Assembly (NCBI GenBank): GCA_942493035.1
Contig: OW818666.1
Span: forward strand, 4,464,001 to 4,528,000
DNA from: WRGT01 sp942493035
Lineage (GTDB): Bacteria > Spirochaetota > UBA4802 > UBA5550
DNA length: 64,000 nt
Direction of reading: 5' to 3'
A program made the position numbers and the translations under genes. Positions within the stretch are counted from its first letter, which is position 1; each line of letters begins with the position of its first letter. The notes under the pieces are model-generated. The model was not told the origin of the DNA. It made no database searches and saw nothing but the letters and a program-made list of their open reading frames with translations. Shown here in pieces: positions 60,102 through 64,000 of the stretch.

Positions 60102-60201
60102 TTTTTATCATTGACTGGTTAAGTAATGCAATGTAAAACTATAATAAAGATATGTAACATGTTATCTTTTTCTGATAATCATCACATTAAGGAGATAGTT
60201 T

Positions 60202-60330
60202 ATGAGACCGGAGTTAGATAATAAAAAATTTTTAAAGGAAACAATCCGCGAATATGCTTTCAGCCTTGGTCTCGATGATGTTGGTTTTGCGGCGATATCA
60301 GATTATAACAGCCCTCGAACAACAAAATAA
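60202..60330 (+). pseudogene. Truncated QueG-like N-terminal remnant (42 codons)
   Basis: The frame encodes 42 residues that end in SLGLDDVGFAAISDYNSPRT then TK and a stop. This resembles the start of epoxyqueuosine reductase/4Fe-4S dehalogenase-like proteins (about 300 residues), which have a similar LG..xVGFA segment. The cobalamin and Fe-S domains are gone. A strong AAGGAGAT site is intact, and the next gene starts 17 bases later, so it may survive as a leader peptide or small protein. The family match rests on a short stretch. Confidence 0.45.
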
Positions 60331-60347
60331 GATAAGGAGGAATTTTT

Positions 60348-60797
60348 TTGAAAGAGAAATATGTGGAAATAATTAAAACGAATAAAGATGACAGCCTTCT
60401 CGATACTCTGCATGCGCTGCAGGATATGGATGGTTATATCACATCTGAAGCTATTGAAGTGCTTGCTGTGGAGTTCGACACTACGCCGGCAAAGATTTAT
60501 GAGTGTGCCAGTTTTTATAGTATGATCCGTCTTTCACCGGTGAATGAAGTACTGATTCAGGTTTGCCGCAGTGCGCCTTGTCATGTTGCGGGATCGGCAG
60601 AAGTTATTCAGGCATTGGAAGATGAGCTTGGTATCAGAATGGGGGAGTCAAGCCCTGATGGAAAATATAAACTGGAATATGTTGAATGTCTGGGACAGTG
60701 TCAGGATTCTCCATGTATTATGATTAACGGACTTTTACATACAGGACTAAATCCTGAAAAATCCCGTAATCTGATAAGAAAAGGAGGGGAAGCATGA
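60348..60797 (+). CDS. NuoE/HndA-like [2Fe-2S] subunit
   Basis: A 149-residue thioredoxin-like ferredoxin domain with Cys73, Cys78, Cys114 and Cys118 as [2Fe-2S] ligands (VCRSAPC and CLGQC). A helical N-terminal part is like NuoE of complex I and HndA/HydC of NAD(P)-linked hydrogenases. It would pass electrons between the flavin of the next subunit and iron-sulfur centres. The start is TTG after AAGGAGG. It overlaps the next gene by 4 bases (ATGA). Confidence 0.9.
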   Translation: MKEKYVEIIKTNKDDSLLDTLHALQDMDGYITSEAIEVLAVEFDTTPAKIYECASFYSMIRLSPVNEVLIQVCRSAPCHVAGSAEVIQALEDELGIRMGESSPDGKYKLEYVECLGQCQDSPCIMINGLLHTGLNPEKSRNLIRKGGEA

Positions 60798-62050
60798 TTC
60801 AGGAAATGCGGATTGCACTTCGTAATGCAGGAAAAATAAATCCGGCATCAATTGATGATTACATGGCTGCAGGGGGTTATGGGTCACTTAAAAAAGCGAG
60901 GAAAACAGATCGTAAAGATCTTATAAACATGCTTGAAAGCTCCGGCAGACTTCGAGGCCGCGGCGGTGCCGGTTTCAATACCGGTTTAAAATGGCATTCG
61001 GCATTCAGCGTTAAGAGTGAAGTTAAATATGTTATCTGCAATGCTGATGAAGGTGAACCTGGAACATATAAGGATCGTATTATAATGGAAAGTGATCCTC
61101 ATACTGTTATAGAAGGTATGCTTATATGCGCCTATGCCATAGGAGCAAAAGATTGCTATATATATTGCCGGGGAGAATACCGTAAAATTATTTCCCTCCT
61201 GAAAACAAGTATTCAACAGGTCGAAGAAAAAGGCCTCTGTGAAGATATAAAAATTCATGTGGCGTCAGGTGCAGGTTCATATATCTGCGGTGAAGAATCA
61301 GCTTTGATTGAATCTCTTGAGGGGAAGCGGGGCGAGCCCAGATTAAAACCGCCATATCCGACAGTGTCAGGATTTCGAGGGAAACCGACCGTTGTCAATA
61401 ATGTAGAAACTTTCGCAAATGTACCTGTTATCGTTGAAAAAGGAGCAGACTGGTTTCGAGCAATTGGAAGTCCAAACTACCCCGGTACAAAGGTGTTTTG
61501 CCTTAGCGGTGATGTGGTTAATCGCGGATGCTTTGAAGCAGCTACAAATACAACATTACGTGATATTATTTATGGTTTTGGCGGCGGTATACCGGATGGC
61601 CGGGCTATAAAGGCAATACAGACTGGTGGAAGCTCATGCGGATTTATATCCCCTGAACATCTTGATACTCCGTCAGACTTTGAATCCATGCGTGTAATCG
61701 GCGGGGAACTTGGTTCAGGTGCAGTGCTTGTAGTGGATGACAGTCATAATATAGTGGATATTCTGGTAAGTATTTCAGAATTTTTTGAACATGAGTCGTG
61801 CGGGAAGTGTGCACCATGTCGCGAAGGAACCCTGCAAGTCAAAAGACTGGTTAAAAAAATAGCTGATGGAGATGGTATCCGGAATGATCTGGAACAGATC
61901 AGGACATTGTCCGGGCATATGACTTCAACCTGTTTCTGTCCTCTGGGACAGTCTGCAACAACTGCCTTAAGCAGTGCGATACAACTCTTCCCTGATGATT
62001 TCATGGTTAAATTGAAAGATACGGAGGGAAAAGATAATGAGAACCGTTAA
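60794..62050 (+). CDS. NuoF/HndC-like NADH-binding flavoprotein subunit
   Basis: A 418-residue FMN- and NADH-binding subunit. GRLRGRGGAGFNTGLKW and CNADEGEPGTYKDR are the NADH/FMN sites. GSYICGEESALIESLEGKRG and a 4Fe-4S motif ESCGKCAPCREGT with a later Cys complete the core. It lacks the N-terminal thioredoxin-like and C-terminal 2x4Fe-4S extensions seen in many bifurcating hydrogenases. It should oxidise NADH and feed electrons to the adjacent subunits. It overlaps the hydrogenase-like gene by 14 bases. Confidence 0.92.
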   Translation: MIQEMRIALRNAGKINPASIDDYMAAGGYGSLKKARKTDRKDLINMLESSGRLRGRGGAGFNTGLKWHSAFSVKSEVKYVICNADEGEPGTYKDRIIMESDPHTVIEGMLICAYAIGAKDCYIYCRGEYRKIISLLKTSIQQVEEKGLCEDIKIHVASGAGSYICGEESALIESLEGKRGEPRLKPPYPTVSGFRGKPTVVNNVETFANVPVIVEKGADWFRAIGSPNYPGTKVFCLSGDVVNRGCFEAATNTTLRDIIYGFGGGIPDGRAIKAIQTGGSSCGFISPEHLDTPSDFESMRVIGGELGSGAVLVVDDSHNIVDILVSISEFFEHESCGKCAPCREGTLQVKRLVKKIADGDGIRNDLEQIRTLSGHMTSTCFCPLGQSATTALSSAIQLFPDDFMVKLKDTEGKDNENR

Positions 62051-63518
62051 TATAACAATAAATGATAAACCTGTAACAGCTGCTGATGGCTGCACTATTC
62101 TTGCAGCGGCTGATTCTGCCGGTGTACAGATACCTACTCTATGTTTTCTGAAAAATTTAGATCCAAATGCCAGCTGCCGGATATGCGTTGTTGAAGTTGA
62201 GGGAAGCCGTACTTTACTCCCATCCTGTGCCACAAAAGTATCGGAAGGGATGGTTATCAGAACTGATACATCTGTAGTACGAAAATCACGCAAAACAACA
62301 CTGGAGCTGCTGCTGGCCCGACATAGTGTTGATTGCCATCACTGTATGCGTATCGGGAATACCAGGGTCGCGGACTTAGATCCCAATTTTTGCGAAATGT
62401 GTTTTTTCTGCGACTGTGTACGTGACGGCTTCTGTGAATTGCAGTCACTGGCGCGGGAATATGAAGTTGATGCGCTGCCTTACAAACTGGAACCGGATCT
62501 TTATCCGGTAGATTCATCCACCGGATGTGTTGTTTTCAATCCTAACAAATGCATCAAATGCCGACGCTGTGTTGATGTCTGCACAAAAATTCAGACAGTA
62601 CACGCTCTGAGCCTGATAAACAGAGGTGCTGATATACAGGTTATGCCTTCTCAGGGGAAACCGCTTGCAGAAACACCTTGTGTGCTCTGCGGCAGGTGTG
62701 CTCAGGTCTGTCCGACCGGAGCCATGCATATGCTTGAGCAAATAGATGAGGTGCTCTACCAGACTCATAATTATGATATTACTACTATAGCTCAAATTTC
62801 AGATGATGTTCTTGATGAACTTGCAGAACTATCTAAGATTAAGCGCTCAGAACTAAGTATTAATCATGTGGTGGCAGGTCTGAAAAAAATTGGAGTGGAC
62901 TATGTTGTTACCGAGGAAGCTGCACTTAGTTATGGGCAGAAATTTGCTGCACAATATATTGAGGAAAATATATCAAAAGTTAATCATCCCATCATTATTA
63001 CCAGCAGTCATTCCGCAGTACAGTTTATTAATGCTTATTTCCCTTCTCTTCAAAATAAACTGTTTTACTATGACTCGGCTCAGCAGCAGTTCGGGAAATT
63101 AATCCGCGGAGCCTGGAAGGGTGGAATAAAAGTTACGCCTTCTAACAAAATATGTTCTATCTCTATAACTTCAAGCAATGACAATGAAGGTGAAGCAGCG
63201 AAAAATGGCAGTGTAGATTATGTTGTTAATGCAAGGGAGCTCTATCGGATCTTTCTAAGAACTGGGGTAAACCTTAAAAAAAGACAACCGTTAGAACCGG
63301 ATCGTATTGGAGCTGGAGTTGAGTTGACACCTGCGTTAAAGCAGCTGTTTAAACCGGTCACCTGGGAAATTGCAGGCGTTATAGATGAACTGGATATTAT
63401 GGTTAACAGTATTACAGTGAAAGCGGCTATTGGGAAAACTCTTGGACATACACGACAACTGCTTGAACAGGTAAAAAATAACAATAGTCCGTATAAGATT
63501 ATTAAAATTTCTTCATAA
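62037..63518 (+). CDS. [FeFe]-hydrogenase-like subunit lacking all H-cluster ligands
   Basis: A 493-residue protein homologous to HydA/HndD. A plant-type [2Fe-2S] domain (Cys36, 47, 50, 64) precedes a His-Cys site (His96, Cys100, Cys103, Cys133) with an inserted CEMCFFCDC loop at 119-127. Two 4Fe-4S motifs follow (CIKCRRC, CVLCGRC). The catalytic-domain fold is still recognisable from about residue 250. The first H-cluster loop reads TSSHS (322-326) instead of TSC-x-P. The second reads ITSSND (377-382) instead of MPC-x-xK. The protein ends at KIIKISS, where MACxGGC would follow. No hydrogenase activity is expected. It is probably an electron-distributing subunit. Confidence 0.85.
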   Translation: MRTVNITINDKPVTAADGCTILAAADSAGVQIPTLCFLKNLDPNASCRICVVEVEGSRTLLPSCATKVSEGMVIRTDTSVVRKSRKTTLELLLARHSVDCHHCMRIGNTRVADLDPNFCEMCFFCDCVRDGFCELQSLAREYEVDALPYKLEPDLYPVDSSTGCVVFNPNKCIKCRRCVDVCTKIQTVHALSLINRGADIQVMPSQGKPLAETPCVLCGRCAQVCPTGAMHMLEQIDEVLYQTHNYDITTIAQISDDVLDELAELSKIKRSELSINHVVAGLKKIGVDYVVTEEAALSYGQKFAAQYIEENISKVNHPIIITSSHSAVQFINAYFPSLQNKLFYYDSAQQQFGKLIRGAWKGGIKVTPSNKICSISITSSNDNEGEAAKNGSVDYVVNARELYRIFLRTGVNLKKRQPLEPDRIGAGVELTPALKQLFKPVTWEIAGVIDELDIMVNSITVKAAIGKTLGHTRQLLEQVKNNNSPYKIIKISS

Positions 63519-63605
63519 GACTATAGGCGGGTAATTGTAGAACCTATGTGAGTAAAGTATAATAGCTTTTAAATTATAATTAAAAAAGAGGAGAAGAAAA
63601 GAAAG

Positions 63606-64000
63606 ATGAAAACAAAAATTACCGATATGTTCGGCATCCAGTATCCGATTATTTGCGGGTCAATGTATCTGTTAGGAACGCCAAAACTTACAGCAGCAAT
63701 ATCAAACGCCGGCGGTATGGGGAATTTGACTGCCGGGACCTACAAAACCGGGGATGCACTGAGAGACGCAATACGCGAGACAAAGAAACTGACAGATAAA
63801 CCCTTTATGGTAGGTCTAACTATCTTGCCTTCATTCCATATTACTATGGGAGATCATAAAAGGACAATTGAGATATGTGCTGAAGAACAGGTTGCAGGAA
63901 TTGAAGTATCCGGCTCACCGGTAAACAAGCTGGGTGATGAATATGTTAAGATGCTTAAAGATGCAGGCGTTAAGATGTTCCACAAAGTTGGATCGCTCAG
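63606..64000 (+). CDS. Nitronate monooxygenase/FabK-like flavoprotein (partial)
   Basis: The first 131 residues of a TIM-barrel FMN protein: MKTKITDMFGIQYPIICGSM, ISNAGGMGNLTAG, then GIEVSGSPV. These match the 2-nitropropane dioxygenase/NMO family, which also includes the enoyl-ACP reductase FabK. The gene continues beyond the window. AGAGGAG lies about 12 bases before the ATG. It follows the hydrogenase-like gene by 87 bases and may belong to the same TetR-1 regulon. Confidence 0.85.
   Translation, partial: MKTKITDMFGIQYPIICGSMYLLGTPKLTAAISNAGGMGNLTAGTYKTGDALRDAIRETKKLTDKPFMVGLTILPSFHITMGDHKRTIEICAEEQVAGIEVSGSPVNKLGDEYVKMLKDAGVKMFHKVGSL

Noticed and set aside
62037..63518. Annotation as a functional [FeFe] hydrogenase
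   Set aside because: All H-cluster cysteine motifs are missing or replaced.
1..64000. CRISPR array, tRNA or rRNA genes, transposase genes
   Set aside because: No regularly spaced direct repeats, cloverleaf-like sequences, rRNA segments or transposase motifs were noticed on either strand; a dedicated tRNA search was not possible.

Overview
The window is a chromosomal segment of a spirochaete. The clearest sign is the flagellin at 47615-48463. It has the periplasmic FlaB N-terminus (MIINHN) and the central ASMWFHMGPN block that I associate with Leptospira-type FlaB. The DNA is moderately AT-rich. It carries many short GC-rich palindromes between genes. I see no rRNA, tRNA, CRISPR array or transposase gene.

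Layout. 1-13620: mostly housekeeping genes, namely a thiolase, a U32 peptidase/RlhA-like protein, a dynamin-like GTPase, a cation/proton antiporter, a hybrid histidine kinase, an omega-amidase-like hydrolase and two rRNA methyltransferase-like genes. 13859-19295: a degenerate GGDEF protein, an RluA pseudouridine synthase and an HD-GYP phosphodiesterase. 19787-26420: one tight operon for envelope and RNA functions (lolA-like, rodZ-like, rimO, pgsA, pgpA, HIT, histidine kinase). 26735-36864: glucan phosphorylase, an AAA+ ATPase, queF, a STAS/sensor pair, a Nudix hydrolase and mnmH. 37113-47184: LpoB-like lipoproteins, a hybrid kinase, a K+ channel, gatC, thpR, an isochorismatase-like gene and a class A PBP. 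47615: flaB. 49009-50472: a three-gene HipBST-type toxin-antitoxin locus. 50600-55150: a trpDCFBA operon read leftward, preceded by a Trp-rich leader peptide and an attenuator. 55336-55905: a sigma-54 promoter with no obvious gene, then a tiny hydrophobic ORF. 56086-64000: a redox island with two TetR regulators.

The redox island is the most unusual part. TetR-1 has a perfect ATACC-N4-GGTAT palindrome in its own promoter region. The same palindrome recurs after the ene-reductase gene and again before the downstream operon. That operon encodes NuoE-like and NuoF-like subunits and a protein homologous to the large subunit of electron-bifurcating [FeFe] hydrogenases. That protein has lost every H-cluster ligand and ends just before the third catalytic motif. 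It is therefore unlikely to be a hydrogenase. It looks like an NADH-oxidising electron-transfer complex. The neighbouring Old Yellow Enzyme-type reductase has a 4Fe-4S motif but no FAD/NADH domain, so it is a plausible electron acceptor. A nitronate monooxygenase/FabK-like gene follows and runs off the end.

The second theme is a set of small non-coding mobile repeats. One family is about 77 bp (five copies seen), one about 120 bp (two copies, one with a perfect 9-bp target duplication across a start codon), and one 135 bp (one intact copy with a 7-bp duplication plus two partial copies). They sit next to genes and in places have displaced start sites or operon junctions.
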